Assembly (NCBI GenBank): GCA_003242315.1
Contig: QGUY01000180.1
Coordinates: 1-8,128, forward strand
Source: Bacteroidota bacterium
Lineage (GTDB): Bacteria > Bacteroidota > Bacteroidia > Cytophagales > Cyclobacteriaceae
DNA: 8,128 nucleotides
Direction of reading: 5' to 3'
The notes below the pieces were generated by a model. The model saw nothing but the letters and a program-made list of their open reading frames with translations. It searched no databases and had not been told where the DNA came from. Position numbers and translations under genes: made by a program. Shown here in pieces: positions 1-5,854 of the stretch (its first letter is position 1; each line of letters starts with the position of its first letter).

Positions 1-120
1 AAACGCAAGCTTGCCTCCGGCAGAACCAGGATGAAAATCCTGGCCAAACAATTCGGAATCTCCGAAATGCAGCTGTACCGGATTAAGTCAGGCGAAAACT
101 GGTCGCACGTGAAGATCTGA
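1..120 (+). CDS. C-terminal fragment of a small helix-turn-helix protein (5' end outside window)
   Basis: Frame 1 is open from the window edge to a TGA at 118-120, giving 39 residues that end in ENWSHVKI. The visible part, with KILAKQFGISEMQLYRIKSG at its core, has the pattern of a helix-turn-helix: a helix with Ala-Lys-x-Phe-Gly, a turn at Gly-Ile-Ser, and a recognition helix ending in Ile-Lys-x-Gly followed by an aromatic Trp. From family knowledge, this Ile-Lys-x-Gly-x-x-Trp ending is common in HTH modules that accompany HNH/NUMOD homing-type endonucleases, and it also occurs in small stand-alone Bacteroidota proteins. The catalytic or N-terminal part is off the window, so the function cannot be decided. 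A DNA-binding role is inferred. The gene converges on the Hsp20-like gene, with only 5 nt between the two stop codons. Confidence 0.55.
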   Translation, partial: KRKLASGRTRMKILAKQFGISEMQLYRIKSGENWSHVKI

Positions 121-134
121 CCGCGTCAGGTCTT
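112..134. terminator. Inverted repeat spanning both stop codons of a convergent gene pair
   Basis: AAGATCTGAC (112-121), a 3-nt CGC spacer and GTCAGGTCTT (125-134) form a 10-bp stem with one G:T pair. The stem contains the TGA of the rightward gene (118-120) and the TGA of the leftward gene (128-126). Its position suits a bidirectional terminator or 3'-end-stabilising hairpin. There is no U-tract on either side, so classical intrinsic termination is not demonstrated. Confidence 0.45.
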
Positions 135-506
135 GATGCCGATCTTCCGGTGGTACCCGTTGGCCCTCTCGTTGTACGGAAGGCTGATGAATAACACCTT
201 TCCCTCAGCCATCGCCGAAATTTTGTCTACGTCGATAAAGTATGGGATCGGCTTGTCAAAAATTATCCTCGGCACCGGAATCGTCACTTCAGGGCTCTGG
301 CTCGCACCCTGAAAAACGGTCAGGCGATTGTAGTTGATCTCAATATTCAGCTTGCTCACGTCAACACCCGGAACCTCGATCCGCAGCATTTGACCGACAT
401 CAGACGATTCAAACGCAACCCGGGGCTCGCTCATTCCACCCCCAAGGGTGTTCATTATGTCGCCGGAAAGGGCAAGCGCCGTAATAAAATCATTGGTTCG
501 TCTCAT
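126..506 (-). CDS. Small heat shock protein, Hsp20/alpha-crystallin-like
   Basis: This is a 126-residue protein. An alpha-crystallin-type beta sandwich can be followed from about residue 28. RIEVPGVDVSKLNIEINYNR (42-61) matches the family pattern 'hydrophobic strand-PGV-x-x-x-x-Ile-x-Ile/Val-x-x-x-x-Leu'. IDVDKISA (91-98) followed by EGKVLFISLP (101-110) matches 'VDxDKIxA...GVLxIxLP', here with one extra residue between Gly and Val. A C-terminal Ile-Gly-Ile (122-124) resembles the I-x-I motif that sHSPs use for oligomerisation. Such proteins are ATP-independent holdases in the cytoplasm. The length is short because the N-terminal arm is only about 27 residues. The start is fixed by an AAGGAGG Shine-Dalgarno 8 nt upstream. 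The gene is divergent from the beta-lactamase-family gene. Sequence divergence from canonical Hsp20 leaves some doubt that it is a true chaperone. Confidence 0.72.
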   Translation of the reverse strand: MRRTNDFITALALSGDIMNTLGGGMSEPRVAFESSDVGQMLRIEVPGVDVSKLNIEINYNRLTVFQGASQSPEVTIPVPRIIFDKPIPYFIDVDKISAMAEGKVLFISLPYNERANGYHRKIGIKT

Positions 507-514
507 CCTTAAAG

Positions 515-521
515 CCTCCTT
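515..521 (-). promoter_or_regulatory. Strong Shine-Dalgarno for the Hsp20-like gene
   Basis: The minus strand reads AAGGAGG, 8 nt before the ATG at 506. This is a full anti-16S complement, unlike most genes here, whose upstream regions have weak or no SD, as is usual in Bacteroidota. It implies efficient translation once the mRNA is made. Confidence 0.7.
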
Positions 522-580
522 ATAAACATTGTTACCCCCACTTCCTCAAGACCTATACCATATTCGTTTTCAGCCAAATC

Positions 581-625
581 GACATGGCTAAACATGTCTG
601 ACTTGTCAAAATGTCTTGTTACATT
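581..625. repeat. Pair of dyad repeats in the divergent intergenic region (operator-like)
   Basis: The divergent spacer 507-660 contains GACATG (581-586), 6 nt, CATGTC (593-598), which is a perfect 6-bp dyad. A second dyad, AATGT (610-614), 6 nt, ACATT (621-625), lies 28 nt away centre to centre with the same 6-nt spacing. TGAC-TT-GTCA (599-608) sits between them. Equal spacing and the position between two divergent starts suit a binding site for a dimeric regulator. This is inference; no regulator is identified. Confidence 0.35.
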
Positions 626-660
626 GGCGGACCAAAACCTGTCCTAAACCAAAAAACGAA

Positions 661-1920
661 ATGAGAACGACGGTCGTTTTCCTTCTCCTTGCAATTTCTT
701 CCACAGTATACGGCCAGGACATTACTGTTGCAGCACGTCCTTCCGATGTGGACCTTGATCCCCAACGACTGCAGAGGATCGACAACCTGATCCAGGACTA
801 CATCAACCAAAACAAAATCCCCGGAGCGGTTGCGCTCATCGTGCGGCACGGAAAAATTGCCTACCTGCAAGCTTTCGGCGTTCGCGACGTGAACTCAAAA
901 CAGAAACTGCGAACGGACGATATTTTCCGAATTGCTTCGCAGACCAAGGCCATCACGAGCCTCGCTATTATGATGCTCTTCGAGGAGGGAAAGTTTATGC
1001 TCGACGAGCCGATTTCGCATTTCATTCCGGAGTTCGCCAATGCCACAGTGCTGGAGTCGTTCAACGCAGCAGACACGACCTACACCACGGCCAGTGCCAA
1101 ACGCCCGATAACCTTTCGTCACCTGCTGACACACACGTCGGGTATCGACTATCCCGCAATCGGCAGCCCCGAGTTCCGTGCTATCTACGCCAAGGCCGGC
1201 ATCCCCAGCGGGATCGGTAATGACGGCGCCACCCTGGGAGACAAAATCCGCACACTGGCAAAACTCCCCCTGAAACACCATCCCGGCGATGCCTATACTT
1301 ACGGTCTTAACACGGACGTACTCGGATACCTGGTGGAAATACTCTCGGGAATGACACTCGACGAATTTTTCCAGAAACGCATCTTCCAGCCGCTCGGCAT
1401 GAAAGACACCCATTTTTATGTCCCCCGAAACAAGCGATCGCGCGTCGTCCCCCTCCATGAGTATGTCAACGACAAGGTGGTGCGCGTAGATCACCCGATA
1501 TACGACGGCGTCGACCCCAACTATCCAACCACCGACGGCACGTACTATTCCGGCGGCGCAGGTCTCTGCTCGACCGTTGAGGACTATGCGCGCTTCCTCC
1601 AGCTCTTCCTCAACAAAGGTACCTTTAATGGTAAACGACTCCTAAGCCGCAAAACCGTCGAACTCATGCTCACACTGCAAACGCAACAGCCCATCACAAA
1701 CCAGGTGGGATTGGGATTCGGTTTGGAAACGGACAATAACGACTTCCGCAGCATCGTATCAAAAGGCACCTTCTCGTGGGGTGGAGCATTTAGTTCCACC
1801 TACTGGGCCGATCCGCAGGAAGAACTCATCGGCATGCTGTTCCTCAATATGTACAACAACCCTCACGGGGAAGTGCATGAGAAGTTTAAGAATTTGGTGT
1901 ATCAGGCGATCTCTGACTGA
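661..1920 (+). CDS. Exported serine beta-lactamase-family hydrolase (class C / esterase-like fold)
   Basis: The protein has 419 residues when started at the ATG at 661. A TTG start at 616 would add 15 residues before an otherwise clean signal peptide (residues 1-18, cleavage before Gln19), so 661 is preferred. Ser93-Gln-Thr-Lys96 is the SxxK nucleophile motif. Tyr214-Gly-Leu-Asn217 followed by TDVLGYLVE stands where class C enzymes have Tyr-x-Asn. SWGGAFSSTYW (372-382) is the third active-site strand, with Trp-Gly-Gly in place of Lys-Thr-Gly. HLLTHTSGI (154-162) and IFQPLGMKDT (241-250) are family hallmarks. This Tyr-x-Leu-Asn plus WGG form is more typical of periplasmic esterases, D-aminopeptidases and other non-resistance members than of true AmpC. 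The expected location is the periplasm or cell surface. The substrate is unknown and antibiotic resistance should not be assumed. Confidence 0.88.
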   Translation: MRTTVVFLLLAISSTVYGQDITVAARPSDVDLDPQRLQRIDNLIQDYINQNKIPGAVALIVRHGKIAYLQAFGVRDVNSKQKLRTDDIFRIASQTKAITSLAIMMLFEEGKFMLDEPISHFIPEFANATVLESFNAADTTYTTASAKRPITFRHLLTHTSGIDYPAIGSPEFRAIYAKAGIPSGIGNDGATLGDKIRTLAKLPLKHHPGDAYTYGLNTDVLGYLVEILSGMTLDEFFQKRIFQPLGMKDTHFYVPRNKRSRVVPLHEYVNDKVVRVDHPIYDGVDPNYPTTDGTYYSGGAGLCSTVEDYARFLQLFLNKGTFNGKRLLSRKTVELMLTLQTQQPITNQVGLGFGLETDNNDFRSIVSKGTFSWGGAFSSTYWADPQEELIGMLFLNMYNNPHGEVHEKFKNLVYQAISD

Positions 1921-1963
1921 AGTGTGCGCAGGTGTTGATGTGTTAATGTTGTTGTTGTTACCC

Positions 1964-2056
1964 CTATGTGCACCCATGTGTAATTCTATGTGCCCTGTGT
2001 GGTTCAATATTTTTCCTTAACCACATAGGAAACGTAGAGGAACATAGATCACATAG
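1964..2056. repeat. Imperfect ~93-nt palindrome of CTATGTG / CACATAG units between convergent genes
   Basis: Rightward units are CTATGTG (1964), CCATGTG (1974), CTATGTG (1986) and CTGTGTG (1995). Inverted units are CACATAG (2022), AACGTAG (2031), AACATAG (2041) and CACATAG (2050). Spacing is 9-12 nt, about one helical turn. The core is CCTGTGTGGTT (1994-2004) paired with AACCACATAGG (2019-2029), an 11-bp stem with one wobble and a 14-nt loop containing five Ts. It fills most of the 144-nt convergent spacer between the hydrolase and SemiSWEET genes and may terminate or protect both transcripts. From memory, similar (A)CCACA-x-AG-type repeats recur in intergenic DNA of several bacterial groups; that could not be checked here. 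Confidence 0.6.
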
Positions 2057-2064
2057 TGCGTCTG

Positions 2065-2328
2065 TTAGTCGCGGAAGCGGAATTTGAAGACAAGCAGCGT
2101 CGCGGCGAGCATGAGTGTGATGAGGTTGGCCGCGATGACGGGTATGTTGTTGTCAAGGAAGCCGTAAACAAGCCACAAGCTCACGCCCAGGGTGAAAATG
2201 GAAAACATGCTTAGGGACAAGTCCTTCGCCGAACGCGACCTCCAGGTCTTTATCACCTGAGGAAGGAACGCGATCGTAGTACAAGCGCCAGCCACAAGCC
2301 CCAGCATCTGAATCATATCTTTGGTCAT
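2065..2328 (-). CDS. SemiSWEET / PQ-loop sugar transporter
   Basis: The protein has 87 residues, the usual size for a SemiSWEET, which is half a SWEET and works as a homodimer carrying sugars across the inner membrane. Three membrane segments are visible (about 5-25, 38-58 and 62-84). The PQ-loop signature is FLPQVIKTWRSRSAKDLSLS (21-40), with Pro23-Gln24 followed by Lys, Trp, Ser-Ala-Lys-Asp and Ser, as in the family. The open frame extends 30 codons further upstream to 2418, but the ATG at 2328 is chosen because AAGGAG (2342-2337) lies 8 nt before it and a -7-type box falls inside the longer version. It lies 143 nt downstream of the ABC permease on the same strand, so it may be partly served by readthrough, but it appears to have its own promoter. 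Confidence 0.9.
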   Translation of the reverse strand: MTKDMIQMLGLVAGACTTIAFLPQVIKTWRSRSAKDLSLSMFSIFTLGVSLWLVYGFLDNNIPVIAANLITLMLAATLLVFKFRFRD

Positions 2329-2350
2329 AGTTAATTCTCCTTCAGTTACG

Positions 2351-2358
2351 CAAAGATA
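2351..2358 (-). promoter_or_regulatory. Bacteroidota-type -7 box for the SemiSWEET gene
   Basis: The minus strand reads TATCTTTG, a perfect match to TAnnTTTG, 22 nt before the ATG at 2328 and just upstream of the SD. No TTTG -33 element is seen about 20 nt further upstream, so the promoter is supported by one element only. Confidence 0.45.
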
Positions 2359-2401
2359 CGAAACTGAGGTTCTATTGGTTCCCGGACGTAATGTTGGGCG
2401 T

Positions 2402-2422
2402 ACGATTGCAAAGTACAATCGT
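2402..2422. repeat. 7-bp perfect dyad between the ABC permease and SemiSWEET genes
   Basis: ACGATTG (2402-2408), a 7-nt spacer and CAATCGT (2416-2422). It lies about 50 nt after the permease stop and upstream of the SemiSWEET -7 box on the minus strand. It could be a 3' hairpin of the upstream operon or an operator for the sugar transporter. No U-tract follows, so a terminator is not demonstrated. Confidence 0.3.
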
Positions 2423-2471
2423 TTGCGTCAGCTCTGGTAAGCAACTGTGCGAACCTTTGCGCTGATGGCGT

Positions 2472-3281
2472 CTATAAATCCGACCTCTTGAGCTTCACGT
2501 AGCTCAACCAATTAAACAAAAATGTCCAGGCGGCGACAATGGCAACCGACAATGGATCGACCCAGTCGCGGATTTCCTGAAAGGCGTAGCGCGGTGCAGG
2601 GAAAGGAATCATGTTCGCGATGGATTGCATAGGAAAGTATTGGATCAGCCACGGAACGTGGTCGTCAATATTTGACGTAATCACCGCTTCGATCACTCTC
2701 GAAAGCAACAGCACAATGATGGTGAGACCTGCGCGATTAATAAGTATGCCAAGCATCATGGCATACGAGAGGAAGAAAAACACTTCCAGGAAGTACAGCG
2801 GCAGGAATTCTGTGTCCGTGATGATGCGATCAAATGTAATGACGGGACTGTAAATCAAGCCTGTCACCAGCCCGATAACCGTAATGAGTGCGAGACTCAG
2901 CAAACTTAGCAGCGCATTGGTCAGTATCTTGCTCGCAAGAAACTGTCGGCGACTCAACCCGTCAATAATATTTTGTCGTATGGTTCGATAGCTGTACTCG
3001 TTAGTGACAGAAATTACCACCATCACGCCAAGTACAATCTTCAGCAGTCCGCTGCACCAGATCAGGTTCAGCCAGATATCAGGGAAGTGATACAGCGGAA
3101 TCCGGTTAATGTTAAGTTTTGACCCGAAGTCCTCAAACGTGCGCGCTAGCCACTTGAGGAATTCCATTCCGCTCGCCGACGTGAGTCCCAGTGTCAGGAA
3201 GTACAGACCGCATACCACCCAGAATGTACGGTAGCCTGTCAACTTTCTTAAATCTATTCTCAGGAGGTGCAGCAGTGTCAT
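2472..3281 (-). CDS. ABC-2-type transporter permease
   Basis: The protein has 269 residues and about six membrane segments (roughly 18-36, 70-92, 124-145, 160-182, 184-202 and 243-262). NEYSYRTIRQNIIDGLSRRQ (94-113), ahead of FLASKIL, is the amphipathic coupling region typical of ABC-2 permeases paired with BcrA/CcmA/NatA-like ATPases ('E-Y-x-x-x-T-x-R...G-x-S-R'). The long loop after the first segment (about 37-69) is likely on the outer face of the inner membrane. Its ATG overlaps the TGA of the ATPase gene as ATGA (3281-3278), so the two are translationally coupled and almost certainly form one exporter, probably two permeases with two ATPases. The substrate cannot be told from sequence; lipids, peptides, antibiotics and ions are all known for this class. 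Confidence 0.85.
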   Translation of the reverse strand: MTLLHLLRIDLRKLTGYRTFWVVCGLYFLTLGLTSASGMEFLKWLARTFEDFGSKLNINRIPLYHFPDIWLNLIWCSGLLKIVLGVMVVISVTNEYSYRTIRQNIIDGLSRRQFLASKILTNALLSLLSLALITVIGLVTGLIYSPVITFDRIITDTEFLPLYFLEVFFFLSYAMMLGILINRAGLTIIVLLLSRVIEAVITSNIDDHVPWLIQYFPMQSIANMIPFPAPRYAFQEIRDWVDPLSVAIVAAWTFLFNWLSYVKLKRSDL

Positions 3282-4180
3282 AGCGACTCATCATGTGTGT
3301 TCAGAATCTCCAAAAACTGTTGCTCAAGGTTTTTCTTCTTTGTCACCAGATGCGAAGCAACAACGCCCTTCTCAAAGAGAAAGCGATTCAGGTCTTTGCT
3401 TTTGAATCCGTCCTTGAGCGTGACTTGCAGGTAGCCATTTTGTCGATGCAACGCACTCAGGCCTGTGAATGTATCAAGCAGGCGATCCAGGTCAGCCACA
3501 TCGGCGCTCACTTCAACAACTTCCGCGCCCTTACCCACGTCATCGATGGGTCCGCTGTGGATCAGATTTCCTTTCTTTAATACAGCAAAGTGCGTACATA
3601 CTTTTTGCACCTCGTCGAGAAGGTGGCTGGCCAGGATAATGGTCTTTCCGTCGCTCGCGATCTTTTGGATCAGAGAACGGATTTCTGCGATACCCATTGG
3701 GTCAAGTCCGTTCGTCGGCTCATCAAGAATCAGGATAACGGGGTCGCCAAGCATAGCCGATGCTATCGCGAGTCGCTGCTTCATCCCGAGTGAATATGTC
3801 CTGTATTTATCGTTCTCACGACCGGTGAGTTCCACCAGGTCCAGGACGCGGGGAATGTTGCTGGTCGGCGCCTGTTTAATCATCGCCATGAGTTCCAGGT
3901 TCTGTCGCCCGGTGAGATACGGGTAAAAGATGGGATGCTCCAGCACAGCTCCAATCTTCTTTCGGATGTGGTGGGTGGGTTTTTCTCCAAGCCAGAGATA
4001 TTCTCCGGCCGTTGGGTTTATCACGCCCATGAGCATCCCGAGGGTTGTGGTCTTGCCGCTGCCATTAGGGCCCAACATGCCAAAAACCTGACCGCGGTCA
4101 ACGGTCAGGCTCAGGTTATTTACTGCGCAAAGTCTGCCGAACCTTTTTGTCAGGTTCCGGATGGTGAGTACGTTCTCCAA
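3278..4180 (-). CDS. ABC transporter ATP-binding protein (BcrA/NatA-type)
   Basis: The protein has 300 residues and a complete nucleotide-binding domain. Walker A is GPNGSGKT (37-44). The signature is Tyr129-Ser-Leu-Gly-Met-Lys-Gln135, the LGMKQRL variant common in this subfamily instead of LSGGQ. Walker B is VILILDE (148-154), the D-loop is GLDP and the H-loop is His186 in LASHLLDE. The Q-loop position has a Glu (EHPIFYPYLTG), also seen in BcrA-like members. The C-terminal part from about 210 to 300 is a regulatory tail typical of drug and lipid exporters. The start is TTG at 4180, only one codon (GCT) after the TAA of the preceding DUF4252 gene and in the same frame. No ATG or GTG occurs before Walker A. 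It works with the overlapping permease, on the cytoplasmic face. Confidence 0.9.
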   Translation of the reverse strand: MENVLTIRNLTKRFGRLCAVNNLSLTVDRGQVFGMLGPNGSGKTTTLGMLMGVINPTAGEYLWLGEKPTHHIRKKIGAVLEHPIFYPYLTGRQNLELMAMIKQAPTSNIPRVLDLVELTGRENDKYRTYSLGMKQRLAIASAMLGDPVILILDEPTNGLDPMGIAEIRSLIQKIASDGKTIILASHLLDEVQKVCTHFAVLKKGNLIHSGPIDDVGKGAEVVEVSADVADLDRLLDTFTGLSALHRQNGYLQVTLKDGFKSKDLNRFLFEKGVVASHLVTKKKNLEQQFLEILNTHDESL

Positions 4181-4183
4181 AGC

Positions 4184-4741
4184 TTATTCATCAACCTGGT
4201 GGCCATTCTTTTCTTCATCTCCCTCCCGGTGCACGAATGTTCGGATCTTTCCGCTGATCTCGCTCTTCTCATCCATCACGCCGAAGAGCTTAACAACCTG
4301 TCCCGGGTCAATTCTTCCGACAATATCCAGCACGAACAGCGTCTGGTCATCGTTGACAAGTGCCAGCATCGCGGTGGTCTTTCCATTCTGCTCCTTCAGG
4401 AAGATATCAAAATTTCTTCCCTTATGGCGGCTCGTCATGATGGGTTCAAAAGCCTCCGCCTGATATTCACTTACGATCTTTCGGAAGTCCACGTTGCCCT
4501 GCCGGAGGTCGACCATCAGCAATTTCATCTTTTCGATGTCCTTGATGGCGGCGTCAAAGGCGGGATCTTCCGACTGGTTGATCATCCGAAGGGTGTTGTA
4601 ATAGAAGTAAAACGCCCGCGATTCAGGAAAGCGTTCTTCCAGACGGTTTGTCGTCTTGCTTTGCGCGCCGGCATTAAGCGCAACAGTCAGCGCCATAACC
4701 ATCAGGGCTCCCCGGAAGAAACTGACACATATTTTATTCAT
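4184..4741 (-). CDS. Second exported DUF4252 protein of a tandem pair
   Basis: The protein has 185 residues starting at the ATG at 4741. The open frame runs 31 codons further upstream into the preceding gene, but Met-Asn-Lys begins a typical signal peptide (1-26, cleavage after Ala-Gly-Ala before Gln27). The mature part resembles its upstream neighbour: a helix-rich block with IKDIEKMKLLMVD (compare AISKLKGLRILAKD), a middle strand block, and FVLDIVGRIDPGQVVKLFG (compare MILSVFGDIDLKQISRIGR). This is the DUF4252 pattern known in Bacteroidota, often next to ECF sigma genes. The biochemical function is unknown. It is probably periplasmic, has no lipobox Cys, and ends in an acidic tail. Only 1 nt separates its ATG from the stop of the first DUF4252 gene. 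Confidence 0.75.
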   Translation of the reverse strand: MNKICVSFFRGALMVMALTVALNAGAQSKTTNRLEERFPESRAFYFYYNTLRMINQSEDPAFDAAIKDIEKMKLLMVDLRQGNVDFRKIVSEYQAEAFEPIMTSRHKGRNFDIFLKEQNGKTTAMLALVNDDQTLFVLDIVGRIDPGQVVKLFGVMDEKSEISGKIRTFVHREGDEEKNGHQVDE

Positions 4742-4742
4742 G

Positions 4743-5318
4743 CTACTTATTGTCTTTGCTTGTAGGTGCGGTTTGCGAGCCTTTTCGGCTCTTGTCTTTG
4801 TCCATGCGTTCAAGTTTATCCAGGCCGGATACATTCATTTTCCTGCCGATGCGTGAGATCTGTTTGAGATCAATATCTCCGAAAACACTCAAAATCATGA
4901 ACTCTTCAGGGCCACCCATAACCATCAAAAGTTCCGAGATCTTGCCTCCTGTTTCGCGGATCATGAACTTCATATCTTTCTGATCATCACGAACCGACAT
5001 GAGTTCTTCGTAGTCGTTCTTTGGTATAAGAGAGAACGCTTCGCGATACAGGTCCCTGGCGTTTCGCGCGTTATCCTTAGCAAGGATGCGCAAGCCTTTG
5101 AGCTTACTTATCGCCTCCAGCAGTTCCTTGTCCTCCGGCGTTTCGGCGTCCATGTTCGTGAAGAGGTTGAACATCTTGCTTGACACCGTCACCTGGGTGA
5201 AGGATTCATCGGTGGTATATTTTTCAAAGAACCTCGTTATGGCGTCGTTTTGTGCCTGGACACTGACCGATATAATCAACATAATCAGGGTCAGTCCCGT
5301 TAATTTCTTAGTCGTCAT
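4743..5318 (-). CDS. First exported DUF4252 protein of a tandem pair
   Basis: The protein has 191 residues. The signal peptide is residues 1-22 (Lys-Lys, then a hydrophobic core LIMLIISVSV, cleavage after QA). The mature region begins with ITRFFEKY and VTVSSKMFNLF, the classical DUF4252 opening. It continues with AISKLKGLRILAKD and closes with EEFMILSVFGDIDLKQISRI. The last 25 residues or so are charged and rich in Lys, Asp and Ser, and look disordered. The family is Bacteroidota-specific to my knowledge and of unknown function; gene context links it to ECF sigma systems. The start at 5318 lies 11 nt after the stop of the anti-sigma-like gene, with only a weak SD (GGAT). It matches DUF4252 better than its downstream paralogue does. 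Confidence 0.82.
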   Translation of the reverse strand: MTTKKLTGLTLIMLIISVSVQAQNDAITRFFEKYTTDESFTQVTVSSKMFNLFTNMDAETPEDKELLEAISKLKGLRILAKDNARNARDLYREAFSLIPKNDYEELMSVRDDQKDMKFMIRETGGKISELLMVMGGPEEFMILSVFGDIDLKQISRIGRKMNVSGLDKLERMDKDKSRKGSQTAPTSKDNK

Positions 5319-5329
5319 CTTGCTATCCG

Positions 5330-5854
5330 TTATAGTTCACGTTTTACTTCTTCTTCTGATTGGTTTGTCATTTCATTGCGAATCTTTTGTTGGGCTTCGT
5401 TAAAAAGGTCGAGCTTTCTTGCCTGTTCTTCCGCTGCACCAAAGCCCCTGGATATGATAAGCAGGGCTCGCTTGGTCTCTTCGAATGCCAGTTCAGGGTC
5501 GCTGTAGGTGTCTAGCATTTCCTGTGGCGTATTCTCCCTGATCTCATCGTGAACAAGCCAGACGGCGGCCACCAGCACCGCGATTCCCGCGGCAATGCGG
5601 AGGCCGTTATGGACGAAACGGATCAGCGGGCGAACTTTCGGCTTTGCCATGTTGGCAATGCGTTCGTCCAGCGAGGCATCGTCCAACTGCCTTGTGCGCT
5701 GCATATCGAAGTATGCGAACATCACAGCGGCGTCACGGGTTGCCTCCGTTGCCGGAGTCGTACGAAAGTACTCGCGAAGCATCTGCTCTTCTTCGAGCGT
5801 GGTTTCGCAAGCCCAGTACTTTTCCAGCAGGCGTTCAAGTTCCTTAGAGTCCAT
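5330..5854 (-). CDS. Anti-sigma-factor-like single-pass membrane protein
   Basis: The protein has 174 residues. The N-terminal cytoplasmic part begins ELERLLEKYWACETTLEEEQ (5-24), then MLREYF, the 'E-K-Y-x-x-G/C-E-T-T-x-E-E-E' helix common at the N-terminus of Bacteroidota ECF-associated membrane proteins. One membrane segment lies at about 84-102 (GLRIAAGIAVLVAAVWLVHD). About 70 periplasmic residues follow, with LAFEETKRALLIIS (122-135) and a charged helical tail. It lacks the HxxxCxxC zinc motif of classical ZAS anti-sigma factors. Its ATG overlaps the end of the sigma gene by 11 nt, the expected arrangement for a co-made sigma/anti-sigma pair. Anti-sigma function is inferred from topology and position, not from a catalytic or zinc motif. 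Confidence 0.7.
   Translation of the reverse strand: MDSKELERLLEKYWACETTLEEEQMLREYFRTTPATEATRDAAVMFAYFDMQRTRQLDDASLDERIANMAKPKVRPLIRFVHNGLRIAAGIAVLVAAVWLVHDEIRENTPQEMLDTYSDPELAFEETKRALLIISRGFGAAEEQARKLDLFNEAQQKIRNEMTNQSEEEVKREL

Noticed and set aside
560..578. TTTG and a TAGGTCTT-like sequence on the minus strand as a promoter for the Hsp20-like gene
   Set aside because: The -33 tetramer fits but the -7 box has two mismatches at fixed positions, so it was not listed as a promoter.
617..623. Second TGTAACA on the minus strand, upstream of the Hsp20-like gene, as a further ECF target
   Set aside because: No CGTC is found at the right distance (only a GTC at a spacing 2 nt shorter). A 7-mer is expected by chance about once in a window this size on both strands.
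620..627. TACATTGG as a -7 box for the hydrolase gene
   Set aside because: It has one mismatch to TAnnTTTG and no TTTG at 19-21 nt upstream; too weak to list as a promoter.
616..660. TTG start giving a 15-residue extension of the hydrolase
   Set aside because: The extension would precede a normal signal peptide with a charged, Pro-rich stretch; the ATG at 661 gives a standard exported protein.
895..1494. 199-codon open frame on the minus strand
   Set aside because: It is fully antisense to the hydrolase gene, whose catalytic motifs are intact. The translation has no recognisable domain and looks like an out-of-frame reading.
661..1920. Calling the hydrolase an AmpC resistance enzyme
   Set aside because: The Tyr-x-Leu-Asn and Trp-Gly-Gly motifs differ from the Tyr-x-Asn and Lys-Thr-Gly of true class C beta-lactamases; esterase or peptidase-like members are at least as likely.
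1948..1959. (GTT)4 microsatellite
   Set aside because: Only four units, lying in non-coding DNA; too short to suggest phase variation.
2329..2418. 30-codon N-terminal extension of the SemiSWEET
   Set aside because: It would exceed family length, lacks an SD, and contains the -7-like box and the SD that belong to the shorter form.
3935..4765. 276-codon open frame on the plus strand
   Set aside because: It is antisense to the ABC ATPase and second DUF4252 genes, both supported by clear motifs or a signal peptide. It has no domain or start signals of its own.
4742..4834. 31-codon upstream extension of the second DUF4252 protein
   Set aside because: It lies entirely inside the first DUF4252 gene and would bury the signal peptide; the ATG at 4741 fits the 1-nt operon junction.
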